This document shows, in pieces, positions 8,350 through 16,297 of a DNA stretch of 25,141 nucleotides. The stretch's first letter is position 1, and the number at the start of each line of letters is the position of its first letter. The stretch is taken from positions 1-25,141 of the forward strand of contig JAUQYW010000334.1 in the NCBI GenBank assembly GCA_030587525.1. Reading direction: 5' to 3'. The notes beneath the pieces were generated by a model. That model worked only from the letters and a program-made list of their open reading frames with translations, searched no databases and was not told where the DNA came from. The position numbers and the translations under genes were made by a program. Origin of the DNA: Candidatus Sigynarchaeota archaeon. GTDB lineage: Archaea; Asgardarchaeota; Lokiarchaeia; Sigynarchaeales; Sigynarchaeaceae.

Positions 8350-8369
8350 TTTTTTTTTGTCTTTTTTTT
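8350..8369 (+). terminator. Oligo-T transcription terminator after the M48 protease gene
   Basis: Two T-runs of about nine and eight bases, separated by gtc, lie eight bases after the stop codon, in the 36-base gap between two convergent genes. Archaeal RNA polymerase terminates on such U-tracts without needing a hairpin. Confidence 0.65.
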
Positions 8370-8378
8370 CCCATCAGT

Positions 8379-9626
8379 TCATTTGAAACGCTGCAAAAAT
8401 GCCACGGCAATTTTCAATGCATTTGACAAGGCCTCCTTGGGTACCTTGTCGTAATTGTCCCATTTTTGGTGGTAAAATTCTATCATCTGTTGTGGAACTT
8501 TCATGGAGAATAATGAAGCTGCCTTGATGTGCATTTTACTGAATGGTAGTGCATCTGTTCCACCGCCACCGAACCAGAATGGTTTCACATCGCATGGCAC
8601 ACCGGCCACCTTTGCTGCTTCGGCGATCAAAGCGACGACGCTGGGATCGTTTTTGACGAAATTGTTCATATCGCTGGTGAAAACCCTCATTTCCGCCCTG
8701 CAGATCGATTCGAAGTTTACCACGACCGCGTCGGCAGCCCGCAGCTCGGCGAGATGGCTCGTCACGTAAGCATATGAGCCACGTTCGCCTGCCTCCTCGC
8801 AGCCAAATGTCACGAGCCGGATCTCGGTGTCGACGGGAATCAATTCAGGGTGTCGTTTCACGATTCTCCCGATTGCCAGGCAAATCGACACTGCAGCGAG
8901 GTTATCCGACGCGCCGGGCACCGATCCACCGTTTTTTCCGCTTCCCGTGAAAAAAATAGCAACCACGATGGTGACGGGAAATATCGTCCACGTGCTAAAA
9001 ATCAAGGTTGAAACAATCCAGTCCAATTGAACGCCACCTAGCAACGAGAAAAGACGGATGCTGAGCATGGCAGCAAGGAAAAGAATGCCAAGCATGAGAA
9101 ACGCTATGGCAATATAATAACCGCCCTTCAAGTATTGAAACCATGTATAGACCATAGCACTGTCGTGGTGACCGCTAAAGATGATGATGCGTTTTGGCGC
9201 GCCCGTTGATGAAGTGTTGAATTTTCCGACTATATTCAACGATTGTCTCTTCGGAAACATGAAATCGAAAATTCGGGCTGTTAAAACAAATTGGCAGATA
9301 AAGAGCACGATGATGAAAATCGAGACGGCAAATGCGATCGTCGAGAATAAGACGGCATCTCCAGGTACCAGGCTTATGTAAAAGCAAACCATGGCTGTCG
9401 TGGCGAGTATCGCGCCCAACCTGAACCACCCGATATATGCATCGGGCGCACACGTGAATTCCTCCACATTCACCGAGTCCACGCTTTTTTCCATCTCTTC
9501 CTTCACTTTCATGGCCCGCGAACGTTCTTGGGGGCTGCACGGGCAGCCTGGGCCGATTTCCGTGCAAATCGTCTTGATCATGCCGTGGGCATAGTCAATA
9601 TCGTCGTCGGTTACGAGTTCAGCCAT
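8379..9626 (-). CDS. Membrane-embedded M28-family zinc aminopeptidase
   Basis: 415 residues from ATG 9626; an in-frame TTG lies two codons upstream. Metal ligands follow the M28 order: GHHDS (H153/H154, D155), GASDN (D241), the catalytic glutamate pair in CEEAG (E277/E278), a NFES strand and a terminal histidine in YHQKWDNYDKV. The leading GPGCPCSPQERSRAMKVKEE matches the usual opening helix of the family. Unusually, about four hydrophobic helices are inserted on either side of the first ligand (roughly 64-88, 93-115, 170-190, 205-228), so the enzyme is membrane-integral like eukaryotic Fxna/ERMP1-type M28 proteins. It would remove N-terminal residues from peptides near the membrane. It converges with the M48 protease gene. 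Confidence 0.9.
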   Translation of the reverse strand: MAELVTDDDIDYAHGMIKTICTEIGPGCPCSPQERSRAMKVKEEMEKSVDSVNVEEFTCAPDAYIGWFRLGAILATTAMVCFYISLVPGDAVLFSTIAFAVSIFIIVLFICQFVLTARIFDFMFPKRQSLNIVGKFNTSSTGAPKRIIIFSGHHDSAMVYTWFQYLKGGYYIAIAFLMLGILFLAAMLSIRLFSLLGGVQLDWIVSTLIFSTWTIFPVTIVVAIFFTGSGKNGGSVPGASDNLAAVSICLAIGRIVKRHPELIPVDTEIRLVTFGCEEAGERGSYAYVTSHLAELRAADAVVVNFESICRAEMRVFTSDMNNFVKNDPSVVALIAEAAKVAGVPCDVKPFWFGGGGTDALPFSKMHIKAASLFSMKVPQQMIEFYHQKWDNYDKVPKEALSNALKIAVAFLQRFK

Positions 9627-9670
9627 AAGCAATCATCGCTGGATACAAATTGTCATCCTGGTTTCTATGT

Positions 9671-9693
9671 GTGATTTGGAGGTAAAAAATCAC
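9671..9693. repeat. Inverted repeat upstream of the M28 peptidase gene
   Basis: GTGATTT (9671-9677) and AAATCAC (9687-9693) form a perfect 7-bp inverted repeat with a 9-base spacer, 45-67 bases before the start codon of the minus-strand peptidase. It could be an operator or a hairpin. The rest of the 239-base divergent gap (9627-9865) shows only a second short inverted repeat, ccgtt/aacgg at 9770-9782, and a TATA-like element before the permease. Confidence 0.35.
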
Positions 9694-9833
9694 TTCGACG
9701 GCTATATACGGTCCAGTTCTTGTTTCCAAGGCTTCCGAGTTCCTGGTAAAACAATAACCGAGTATTCGCCCGTTCGCAACGGTTGTTCTTTCGCATAGGG
9801 GTCATCTTTTAATTGGTCATCGATTGATCCTTC

Positions 9834-9842
9834 CTAAATAAA
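9834..9842 (+). promoter_or_regulatory. Probable TATA box of the ABC permease gene
   Basis: ctaaataaa is centred about 28 bases before the ATG at 9866, the spacing expected for a leaderless or nearly leaderless archaeal transcript. Confidence 0.45.
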
Positions 9843-9865
9843 GGTGCAAGCAAACGGGATAGATA

Positions 9866-11098
9866 ATGTTTCGATTCTCTGCAAAAAATGTATTCCGAAA
9901 GAAGACTGTAGCATTTCTCAGCAGTCTTGGCATCGCATTTGGACTGATGCTGCAATTTGTGCTCGGCGGGTTTAGTGCCGGTGTCATTGCCCAAGTGCAA
10001 TCTAATTTCAAGAGCAGTCTCGGCGTCGTACAAGTGACGGAGTTGGGTCAGGCCGGGGCATCGAGCCGATTGCCCCAGTCCGTCCTGGCGGTACTACTGG
10101 CTTCGAATTTTTCCCAAGATATACTTGCCTACAATCCGAAGGTAGAGCTGGCGCCGAAATTCACGGTGAAGTACAGCGGCCAGCTCAAGAACGCGGCCGA
10201 TTCCCTCATAGTGATCGGCGTGAACCAGACCCTAGACGTGGTGTTTGAAGGGCCGACATCCAAGATCCAGAATGGCACAGCGTTCTCGCCGAATACTGAC
10301 GAAATCATCCTTGATTCGAGGCTGCTCGAATTCAACACGAATTTTTCCAAGGCGATCGGCGACATGTTCAAGGTGTGGACATCCGGAACGTCATATATCA
10401 ACATGACCATCACCGGCATCTACAAGCAAGCCGATTCGGGAGCACCGAGCTTCGTTCCCCGTGCATATTATGCATACACGGATATACGAACCGCATGGCG
10501 CCTCATCGGGCTCGCCGGCGACCCGAACGGGACCTACACGGGCATCGACCTTCAATTTCCCCCCGTGAGCAACAACGTGACGAAGGAATACATTGATAAG
10601 ATCAAGGCGCTATCAGATGCCGGCGCATTCGGCACAACCTCCGTGGATGCATCGTCACCCGGACAGTTTGCGGAAGGCATATCCAACACACTGGGCATTC
10701 TCAACACGTTCACGTCGGTCATCTCGTTCATCACGCTGCTTGCAGGGGCAATGGCCATCATCGTAGCCCAGTTGAATTCCATCTCGGCACGTATGAAGGA
10801 ATTCGCGATCTTGAAGTCGACCGGCTGGAAGAACCGCCACATTTTCAAGGACGTGATATATGAATCATTGATACTAGGCGTGCTCGGGGCAATTATTGGC
10901 CTGGTGCTCGGAGTTTGCCTCATCGCGTTTATATCGAATGCAGGTGGCTTGTTCGGCACCGGGGCGAGTATCCTCATCACGCCGGTGTCCGTTCTCCAGC
11001 TGGTCGGATTCGCGCTTGGCATCGGCATCATCGGGGGGCTGTATCCCGCCATCAAGGCGGCAAGGGTTCGACCCGTCACTTTGCTAAAAGGGGAGTGA
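9866..11098 (+). CDS. ABC transporter permease, MacB/LolCE/FtsX type
   Basis: 410 residues. One TM helix near the N-terminus (about 15-40) follows the RFSAKNVFRKK amphipathic segment typical of this family. A ~230-residue extracytoplasmic domain (MacB periplasmic-core-like) comes next. Three C-terminal TM helices (about 280-305, 330-357, 370-395) form the FtsX domain, with the conserved ARMKEFAILKSTGWKNRHI coupling segment and a closing GLYPAIKAARVRPVTLLKGE. Such permeases work by mechanotransmission, exporting or extracting lipids, lipoproteins or peptides rather than importing solutes. The ATPase gene starts three bases after this stop, so the two form one transporter. Substrate unknown. 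Confidence 0.93.
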   Translation: MFRFSAKNVFRKKTVAFLSSLGIAFGLMLQFVLGGFSAGVIAQVQSNFKSSLGVVQVTELGQAGASSRLPQSVLAVLLASNFSQDILAYNPKVELAPKFTVKYSGQLKNAADSLIVIGVNQTLDVVFEGPTSKIQNGTAFSPNTDEIILDSRLLEFNTNFSKAIGDMFKVWTSGTSYINMTITGIYKQADSGAPSFVPRAYYAYTDIRTAWRLIGLAGDPNGTYTGIDLQFPPVSNNVTKEYIDKIKALSDAGAFGTTSVDASSPGQFAEGISNTLGILNTFTSVISFITLLAGAMAIIVAQLNSISARMKEFAILKSTGWKNRHIFKDVIYESLILGVLGAIIGLVLGVCLIAFISNAGGLFGTGASILITPVSVLQLVGFALGIGIIGGLYPAIKAARVRPVTLLKGE

Positions 11099-11101
11099 GC
11101 T

Positions 11102-11860
11102 ATGTCGACCAAACCAATCGTCCGGCTGGATCACGTGACTAAGATATATGGCAAAGCCCGCCTCGCGATCACCGCGGTGAATGACGTGAGTCTGGAGATC
11201 ATGCCCGGCGAAGCAATTACCATTATGGGGCCATCAGGTAGCGGGAAGAGCACGTTGTTGCACCTGCTCGGGGCCATGGACACGCCAACATCTGGCACGG
11301 TTGAGGTTGATGGCAAGGACATCTCGCACCTGCCAGAGACGAAGCTCGCCAAGTTCCGGCGCTTCTCGATCGGGTTCATCTTCCAGAGCTTCTACTTGTT
11401 GCCCAACATCGACGTGATCGACAACGTGCTCGCGCCCACGATCCCGTACAAGCTCCCACGGATCGATTATCGAGTGCAAGCCTTGGAGCTCCTGGAAGCT
11501 GTTGGCCTCGAGAACCGTGCATACAGCAAGGTACGGGAGCTATCGGGCGGGCAATCGCAACGCGTGGCCATTGCACGCGCACTCATCAACGATCCAAAGG
11601 TCATCCTCGCCGATGAACCGACGGGGAACCTCGACTCGGTCAATGGAAAAGGGATCATCGATTTGTTGCTCAAGTTCGTGGACAAGGGCAAGACAATCAT
11701 CATCGTAACGCACGATCCTCGTATCGGTGCTGCTATTGCTGGAAATCCCAAGGGTCGCAACATCTGGATGCAAGATGGAAAATTAAACAACAAACCGACC
11801 TACGATCAGTATTGCTGGGACGCATCGGCGGACAGATCACCAATGGCATCGAACCCGTGA
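11102..11860 (+). CDS. ABC transporter ATP-binding protein, MacB/LolD type
   Basis: 252 residues, complete nucleotide-binding domain: Walker A GPSGSGKST (43-51), Q-loop Q95 (IFQSFYLLP), signature LSGGQ (147-151), Walker B VILADEP with catalytic E172, D-loop GNLD and H-loop H204 (IVTHD). The FQSFYLLP and LADEPTGNLDS segments are typical of the LolD/MacB/FtsE group, matching the FtsX-type permease three bases upstream. It powers that permease by ATP hydrolysis on the cytoplasmic face. The extra C-terminal ~30 residues are unremarkable. Confidence 0.96.
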   Translation: MSTKPIVRLDHVTKIYGKARLAITAVNDVSLEIMPGEAITIMGPSGSGKSTLLHLLGAMDTPTSGTVEVDGKDISHLPETKLAKFRRFSIGFIFQSFYLLPNIDVIDNVLAPTIPYKLPRIDYRVQALELLEAVGLENRAYSKVRELSGGQSQRVAIARALINDPKVILADEPTGNLDSVNGKGIIDLLLKFVDKGKTIIIVTHDPRIGAAIAGNPKGRNIWMQDGKLNNKPTYDQYCWDASADRSPMASNP

Positions 11861-11861
11861 G

Positions 11862-11875
11862 ATTTTTTCTTTCTT
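11862..11875 (+). terminator. T-rich terminator after the ABC transporter operon
   Basis: attttttctttctt starts right after the ATPase stop codon, in the 74-base gap before the convergent kinase gene. It fits an archaeal oligo-T terminator. Confidence 0.5.
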
Positions 11876-11934
11876 ATCCAGGTACCTGTCCATTCCATCA
11901 TTAATCGGCTCTATGCAAGTGAGAGAAAAGGAAT

Positions 11935-13203
11935 CTATGATTGCAGAATTTCCGGATAGTCCGCGTCAAGGTAATGCTTGTAATGGCGGAGAAACTCTAT
12001 CGCCTTAACATGATTGCATCGTATTCCCGACCGTATGAAATATGACGTGATGACGTTCCCCAGCAAGAGCATTTCCTCGGGAGCACATCCCCCGAGGAGA
12101 CCCATGCACACGCCGCCATTAAACGCGTCGCCCGCGGCGACGGTGAAACTTGCTTGTTTCGTAAACGCGTTCGGCACGATAGAGATGCTCGGTGGAGCTC
12201 CTTTACTACTTGCATCCGGCGTCAAAGAAAAAGCATTTTTCGGCGTGTGAATGACGAGTTGGCACGACAACCACGTGTGGAGTTGACCGAGCAAGAAGGT
12301 GAAAAGTGCCTTGTTCTCTCCAGCCGTGTCCATTCCTGGGAACGCCTCCGCGATTTTTCGCTTCGACACGGCCTCATAGAGCTGCACGGCCTCCTTGTCG
12401 TTCAAGGATAAGGTCACGAAGATGTTTTTCGGGAAAGAATTGATGACATCGACTGCCAAGCAAATGTCTTGTTCTGACCTCTTTCGCAAGCTTGCCAGGT
12501 CCATGAAAAGATGCAATGGTTTGCGTAATTTTGCAAAGACTCGAGTAGAAAAAAAACGAAAGATGTCGGTCATGCTCGGGTTGATGCTCCAGTAACCGAG
12601 ACCGAAAAGACTCGCATTGTTCAAGAGATCGACGAGATTGTCCTCGGAAATCTTGTCGAGCAAGGTTTTTACGTCCATGGAAAGAATCGGCGTGAAGTTG
12701 GTCAGCATGAGCTTCCCGTCGTCGAATTCATATGCGTTCGTGAGTCCCGGGTCGCCGATGGAAACCAGCTTGCATCCATATTTCTGCAAGAACGCGTCGT
12801 TGAAGGGTGGCAAGATGCCTGCATTCCCGAAATTGCCGATCAACGTGACCTTTTGGAGCGCAGAGCCGATGGCCAAGAGGGCGCCCGCCGTGTTCGCGAC
12901 GAACCCACCGGTCGATCGTTTTTTCACCATGATCTCGAAATTGGCAGCAGATCCCGCCGCGTGCTCGAGAATTTTTGCCCATTCAGCCATCGAATGCACG
13001 ATATCGTATTCTTTCAGTGAATATCGCTTGAGGATGACCGTGTAAATCTCGTCCAGGAAGCCATCCAGTCCGAATACGATTCCTTTCGCCTTGGCGGCAT
13101 CGACCCATCGAGAGAGGGATTTTTCGACTCGTTGGAGCAACAGCTCAAGATGCTTTGCATCCGCAGAAAAATCGACGAGATTCACGTTTTTCGATGCCAT
13201 CAT
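11935..13203 (-). CDS. PfkB-family carbohydrate kinase (ribokinase superfamily)
   Basis: 422 residues from ATG 13203. The C-terminal signature AAGDAFNGGVCMGLLGG (356-372) supplies the anion hole and catalytic base D359; the canonical first residue of GAGD is Ala here. The N-terminal half has substrate-binding patterns GLDGFLDEIY and STGGFVANTAGALLAIGSA, then NAYEFDDGKLML. The protein is about 100 residues longer than a typical ribokinase, so it is a divergent subgroup. PfkB enzymes phosphorylate sugars, sugar acids or nucleosides. The start forms a 4-base ATGA overlap with the aldolase stop, so the genes are translationally coupled and the kinase probably makes the aldolase substrate. The frame extends further upstream, but that part lies inside the aldolase gene. 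Confidence 0.88.
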   Translation of the reverse strand: MMASKNVNLVDFSADAKHLELLLQRVEKSLSRWVDAAKAKGIVFGLDGFLDEIYTVILKRYSLKEYDIVHSMAEWAKILEHAAGSAANFEIMVKKRSTGGFVANTAGALLAIGSALQKVTLIGNFGNAGILPPFNDAFLQKYGCKLVSIGDPGLTNAYEFDDGKLMLTNFTPILSMDVKTLLDKISEDNLVDLLNNASLFGLGYWSINPSMTDIFRFFSTRVFAKLRKPLHLFMDLASLRKRSEQDICLAVDVINSFPKNIFVTLSLNDKEAVQLYEAVSKRKIAEAFPGMDTAGENKALFTFLLGQLHTWLSCQLVIHTPKNAFSLTPDASSKGAPPSISIVPNAFTKQASFTVAAGDAFNGGVCMGLLGGCAPEEMLLLGNVITSYFIRSGIRCNHVKAIEFLRHYKHYLDADYPEILQS

Positions 13204-14051
13204 GCCATTCCTTCCGAGCCGACCATCTTGATCCATCGACGGAGTATGTCGGGCAAGCCTTTTGCCGCTTCTGCATAGGCTGTTGGAACCCACGGATTCT
13301 TGTTGTTCTGCCACTGGTCGAGCAACGATTCCCGCACGCACTTGACCAGTTCGCTCGCGACGTTGATCTTTCGTATCCCCAGCGAGATAGCCTTCTTGAT
13401 GTCGGGTTCGGGCGTGGTGGAGCCACCATGCAAGACGAGCGGGACTGGCACAGCCTCGTGGATCTCCTGGAGCCGTTGGAAATCGAATTTCGGAAGCGTG
13501 GTATAGATGCCGTGTTTGTTGCCAATGCTCACCGCGAGCATGTCAACGCCGGTCTCTTCAGCGTATTTCTTTGCATCTGCAGGGTCGGTCAACTGGCTTT
13601 CTTTGCCCCCTTCCTTGTTACCATCATCCACCCGCCCCACCGCGCCCAGTTCCCCTTCCACCGTCACGTGGAGTGGTTTCGCAAGCTTGACCGCTTCTTT
13701 CAAACCGAGAACGTTCTCCTTGTACGGTTTCATGGAGAAATCGAGCATTACCGACGTGAATTTCGCCCGTGTGCACTCCCGAAGTTGCTCTATTGAATTG
13801 CCGTGATCGTAATGGAGGGCAGAGGGCACGTCGTACAACCCAGCGAGCGCGTATGCCGTGGCAGCCATCTCCGCCGGGTTCAGCAGCGGGAATTCCGCAG
13901 GCCCGGCCATCAAGATCACGGGCGAGTGCATCTCCGCGGCGATCTTCAACGTGATACTCATCACTTCAGCGTTCCACGTGCAAAATGCAGGCACCGCGTA
14001 GCCGATCTTGTCAGCTTTCTTGATCAAGTCTAATGCCGGTCGCAATTTCAT
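13200..14051 (-). CDS. Class II (zinc) ketose-bisphosphate/ketose-phosphate aldolase
   Basis: 283 residues, the usual length of the FbaA/GatY/KbaY family. From ATG 14051 the catalytic Asp and first zinc histidine are D82-H83 (HYDHG), followed by VEGELG (E132, E134), zinc histidines H180 (GNKHGIY) and H208 (LHGGS), and NVASEL for phosphate binding. These enzymes reversibly cleave a ketose (bis)phosphate to dihydroxyacetone phosphate plus an aldehyde. It lies between the uronate-isomerase-like gene (25 bases upstream) and the PfkB kinase (4-base overlap), implying a shared sugar-acid or sugar route. A TTG start at 14063 is also possible. The exact substrate cannot be read from sequence. Confidence 0.92.
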   Translation of the reverse strand: MKLRPALDLIKKADKIGYAVPAFCTWNAEVMSITLKIAAEMHSPVILMAGPAEFPLLNPAEMAATAYALAGLYDVPSALHYDHGNSIEQLRECTRAKFTSVMLDFSMKPYKENVLGLKEAVKLAKPLHVTVEGELGAVGRVDDGNKEGGKESQLTDPADAKKYAEETGVDMLAVSIGNKHGIYTTLPKFDFQRLQEIHEAVPVPLVLHGGSTTPEPDIKKAISLGIRKINVASELVKCVRESLLDQWQNNKNPWVPTAYAEAAKGLPDILRRWIKMVGSEGMA

Positions 14052-14076
14052 GATTTTATCCAACCTTCGTGCACTT

Positions 14077-15432
14077 TCATGCTTTTTTCAAGTTCAAGAG
14101 CTTCGTCGGCGTCTCGTAGCAGATTTGCTTCGCGATGTCGATGCAATCATCGAACGTGTATTGTCCCCTCGCTATCTTGCGGGCGAAAACATTGGCCATG
14201 CACTTGCGCACGATGAAAGCCTTGCCATACAACCAGTCCAGGTGATACGCGTCGCTGAAGAACCCGATTTGCTTGTTCGCCGGGAGCAAGTCGAGCCTAT
14301 TGTCGACGATGGTCTCGATGTAGCCCGGGAAGAAATTATGCCACCAGTACCCCGCGAGGGAGAAGTTCGGCAGCTCCCTGACCATCGTGCAAAGCGCCTG
14401 GTCGGAATGGACGCTCGACGAGAAGCACACGAATTGCAAAGCCGGGTGCTTGGCAAAGACATTTATGAGCTGGCCGAGCGTCTTCTGCGGGAGCAAGCTG
14501 GCGGTCTCGTGTTCCATGGGCTCGGCACCCACGGAGAACGTGAAGACGATCCGCTTCGATGCGTGTTCCAAGGCGTTCAGGTATTCCTGCAAGATGTAAC
14601 ACGTGTAAACATCCCGGTCTTGCTCGGTTGCGTGGTCACGGTTCTTCAAGGCCTTCTTCATCTGGTCCTCGGTGACGTCCTGGTAATTGATCTCCGTTGA
14701 AAAATGATTTGCCGCGCATACGAGCTTGTCAAACGGGACAAGTGAAATGTAATGCTTCATGGCTTCCTTGACATCATCGAGCGTGGCGATCCGTTTCTCG
14801 GCAATGAATTTTTTCCGGTCAATGTTGACTGGCAACGGCGCCGCTGGGCCATCTTGCGACCACGTCCATTCCAGCTCGAAAAGCGGGCTATCATTCTGGT
14901 GCTGCTGCGCCCGCGTGAAGAATGCCCATTCCAGGGCGTAGGTCAAGATGTCATCCGCTTGGCCCTTGTCGCGCAATCGGTATTCGGTCGACGAGCCGGC
15001 CACGTTGGCGCGTTTCAAGACCTCCCTGGCCCAGCCCGGATCGGTGCTTTTGCGGGCGATGATGCCGTCGATCTTGGTCCAGTTCTGTTCGGTGATCGGC
15101 TCATTCCAGCCGTACAAGTCGGAAAGGATTTTTTTGGTGAGCCAGTGAAGTGCGGTATTTTTCACGTATTTGAGATACGGAAGTGCCTCCTTGATCCGCG
15201 TTTTTGCCTCGTCCTTGGTCGCATACCAGGACAAGCGATTGCCATTTGGCATTCCAGCTGAGTACAGTTCCGACAATGGCATGTGATAGAGCAATACATG
15301 ATGAAGCCCTTGCGCGGTGAGCTGCTTCGGGTCAAGATGCGCGTGGATGCAGATAAAGGGGATGTCCCACAAAGCGGTTTCTAATTTATCTTTTATGTCC
15401 GATGTTTTGCTAGTGTCGCTCATCGATATCAT
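14077..15432 (-). CDS. Uronate isomerase-like amidohydrolase-superfamily protein
   Basis: About 451 residues. The N-terminal metal motif IHAHLD (H30, H32) and the segment NTALHWLTKKILSDLYG parallel the UxaC pieces HxH and NPLYHWTHLELxRxFG. GYWWHNFFPGYIETIVDNRL, then GFFSDAYHLDW, then QICYETPTKLLNL parallel the UxaC order GWWFNDQKDGM ... TDSRSF ... ICFNNAQRYF. UxaC isomerises glucuronate and galacturonate to ketouronates. Divergence is considerable, so a related aldose-acid substrate is possible. It is the first gene of an operon with the aldolase and PfkB kinase. Start candidates are GTG 15504, ATG 15432 and ATG 15423; a TATA element at 15443-15449 would make 15423 leaderless. Confidence 0.8.
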   Translation of the reverse strand: MISMSDTSKTSDIKDKLETALWDIPFICIHAHLDPKQLTAQGLHHVLLYHMPLSELYSAGMPNGNRLSWYATKDEAKTRIKEALPYLKYVKNTALHWLTKKILSDLYGWNEPITEQNWTKIDGIIARKSTDPGWAREVLKRANVAGSSTEYRLRDKGQADDILTYALEWAFFTRAQQHQNDSPLFELEWTWSQDGPAAPLPVNIDRKKFIAEKRIATLDDVKEAMKHYISLVPFDKLVCAANHFSTEINYQDVTEDQMKKALKNRDHATEQDRDVYTCYILQEYLNALEHASKRIVFTFSVGAEPMEHETASLLPQKTLGQLINVFAKHPALQFVCFSSSVHSDQALCTMVRELPNFSLAGYWWHNFFPGYIETIVDNRLDLLPANKQIGFFSDAYHLDWLYGKAFIVRKCMANVFARKIARGQYTFDDCIDIAKQICYETPTKLLNLKKA

Positions 15433-15439
15433 CGTGTAA
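15430..15439 (-). promoter_or_regulatory. Candidate operator half, shared motif TTACACGATG (copy 1)
   Basis: Read on the minus strand the bases are TTACACGATG, immediately upstream of (or overlapping) the start of the uronate-isomerase-like gene. The same ten bases occur at 15532-15541 on the plus strand, so the copies face away from each other across a divergent promoter region. Confidence 0.4.
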
Positions 15440-15442
15440 CCA

Positions 15443-15449
15443 GTATATT
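15443..15449 (-). promoter_or_regulatory. Probable TATA box of the uronate-isomerase/aldolase/kinase operon
   Basis: aatatac on the minus strand is centred about 23 bases before ATG 15423, suggesting a leaderless transcript starting there. Confidence 0.4.
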
Positions 15450-15531
15450 CGCTGTAAACGCTCTTATCTTGACCCTCGAGACATAAGGATTTTTCTTGCT
15501 GCACTGGTACGTCATCCGTCTTTAATAGTGA

Positions 15532-15544
15532 TTACACGATGTAA
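15532..15544 (+). promoter_or_regulatory. Palindromic operator candidate TTACA-CGA-TGTAA (copy 2)
   Basis: A perfect 5-bp inverted repeat with a 3-base spacer, 34 bases before the start of the plus-strand gene at 15578. Its first ten bases repeat the TTACACGATG found at 15430-15439 on the other strand. A regulator binding here could control both divergent units. Confidence 0.4.
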
Positions 15545-15577
15545 CGATTACCTAACGAGATTTGACGGGCGGATGCA

Positions 15578-16297
15578 ATGCGGAGAGACGACGCAAAGAC
15601 CATCAACGAGAAGGTGCTCAAGAAGCAACTCATCGAAGCCCGGATTGCCGACGTGCATAAGGAGCTAGAATACAACGTGGACGAGGAAAGCGTCCGCCAA
15701 AACTCGTTCAAGCTGTCGGAGTTCAATCACGGGTTCGGTCTTGATGACTTTCAAAAGTTCTTGACGATGCACGCGAATCCCATGGACGCGGCAAATGCCG
15801 ACATGCTGGAGTACCTGCGCGATTTCTTGATCTTCTGCACGGGGAATGGCATGTACGGCCGGATCCGGCCGTACGCGCTGCTCCATGTCTTTTACTTGAA
15901 TCAAGACAAGATAGCGGGTTTGGCAAAATCGCCCAAGTTCCCCCTGGCCGGCAACAAGATCCAGGCATTTCTCGAGGCGTTGCTGCTGCCGGTGCCCGGC
16001 ACTAGATTGATCGGGATTTGGAACGAGCTCCAAATGTTGTCTCAGCTGCGGCACGAGATCGCGAAGGACGAGCTAACATCGATAAAAGAGATGATCAAGG
16101 CCGCGGACAGCGAGTTCCACACGAAAGAATTTACCGAGTATTGCTGGAAACAAGATTGGGACGTTAAAATCAAGCGCACGAAAATGCTGGATAAAAAATA
16201 CGAGTTTTGCGGGTATTTCAAGGGGATCAAGGCAAAAAATCACGTCGATGTAAAATTTAACGAGATCAAGGATTTTTTCACGGTTCCTTCGCCGTGA
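15578..16297 (+). CDS. Unrecognised 239-residue helical protein
   Basis: I do not recognise this protein. It is mostly predicted helical, begins with a charged amphipathic stretch (MRRDDAKTINEKVLKKQLIEARIADVHKELEY would be a helix or short coiled coil) and has a hydrophobic middle (about 75-150) without a convincing transmembrane segment. The C-terminal third is lysine-rich. No zinc cluster, nucleotide-binding loop or signal peptide is visible. ATG 15578 is the only good start; its codon use looks like its neighbours. It is divergent from the sugar-acid operon and its stop overlaps the start of the next small frame (GTGA). The short region before it holds a palindrome that could regulate both sides. 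Confidence 0.8.
   Translation: MRRDDAKTINEKVLKKQLIEARIADVHKELEYNVDEESVRQNSFKLSEFNHGFGLDDFQKFLTMHANPMDAANADMLEYLRDFLIFCTGNGMYGRIRPYALLHVFYLNQDKIAGLAKSPKFPLAGNKIQAFLEALLLPVPGTRLIGIWNELQMLSQLRHEIAKDELTSIKEMIKAADSEFHTKEFTEYCWKQDWDVKIKRTKMLDKKYEFCGYFKGIKAKNHVDVKFNEIKDFFTVPSP

Noticed and set aside
9627..9865. tRNA or small RNA in the largest intergenic gap
   Set aside because: No cloverleaf, anticodon arm or T-loop signature was seen; only short inverted repeats and promoter-like AT-rich elements.
13204..13341. Longer N-terminus for the PfkB kinase
   Set aside because: This extension lies wholly within the aldolase gene in another frame and has no kinase-like sequence; the ATGA overlap start at 13203 explains the layout.
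13155..13796. Plus-strand 213-codon frame opposite the aldolase
   Set aside because: The minus strand encodes a complete class II aldolase with all metal ligands; the plus-strand frame shows no recognisable motif.
14008..14700. Plus-strand 230-codon frame opposite the uronate-isomerase-like gene
   Set aside because: It is the shadow of a minus-strand gene with clear family motifs; its translation is arginine/valine/leucine-rich without structure of its own.
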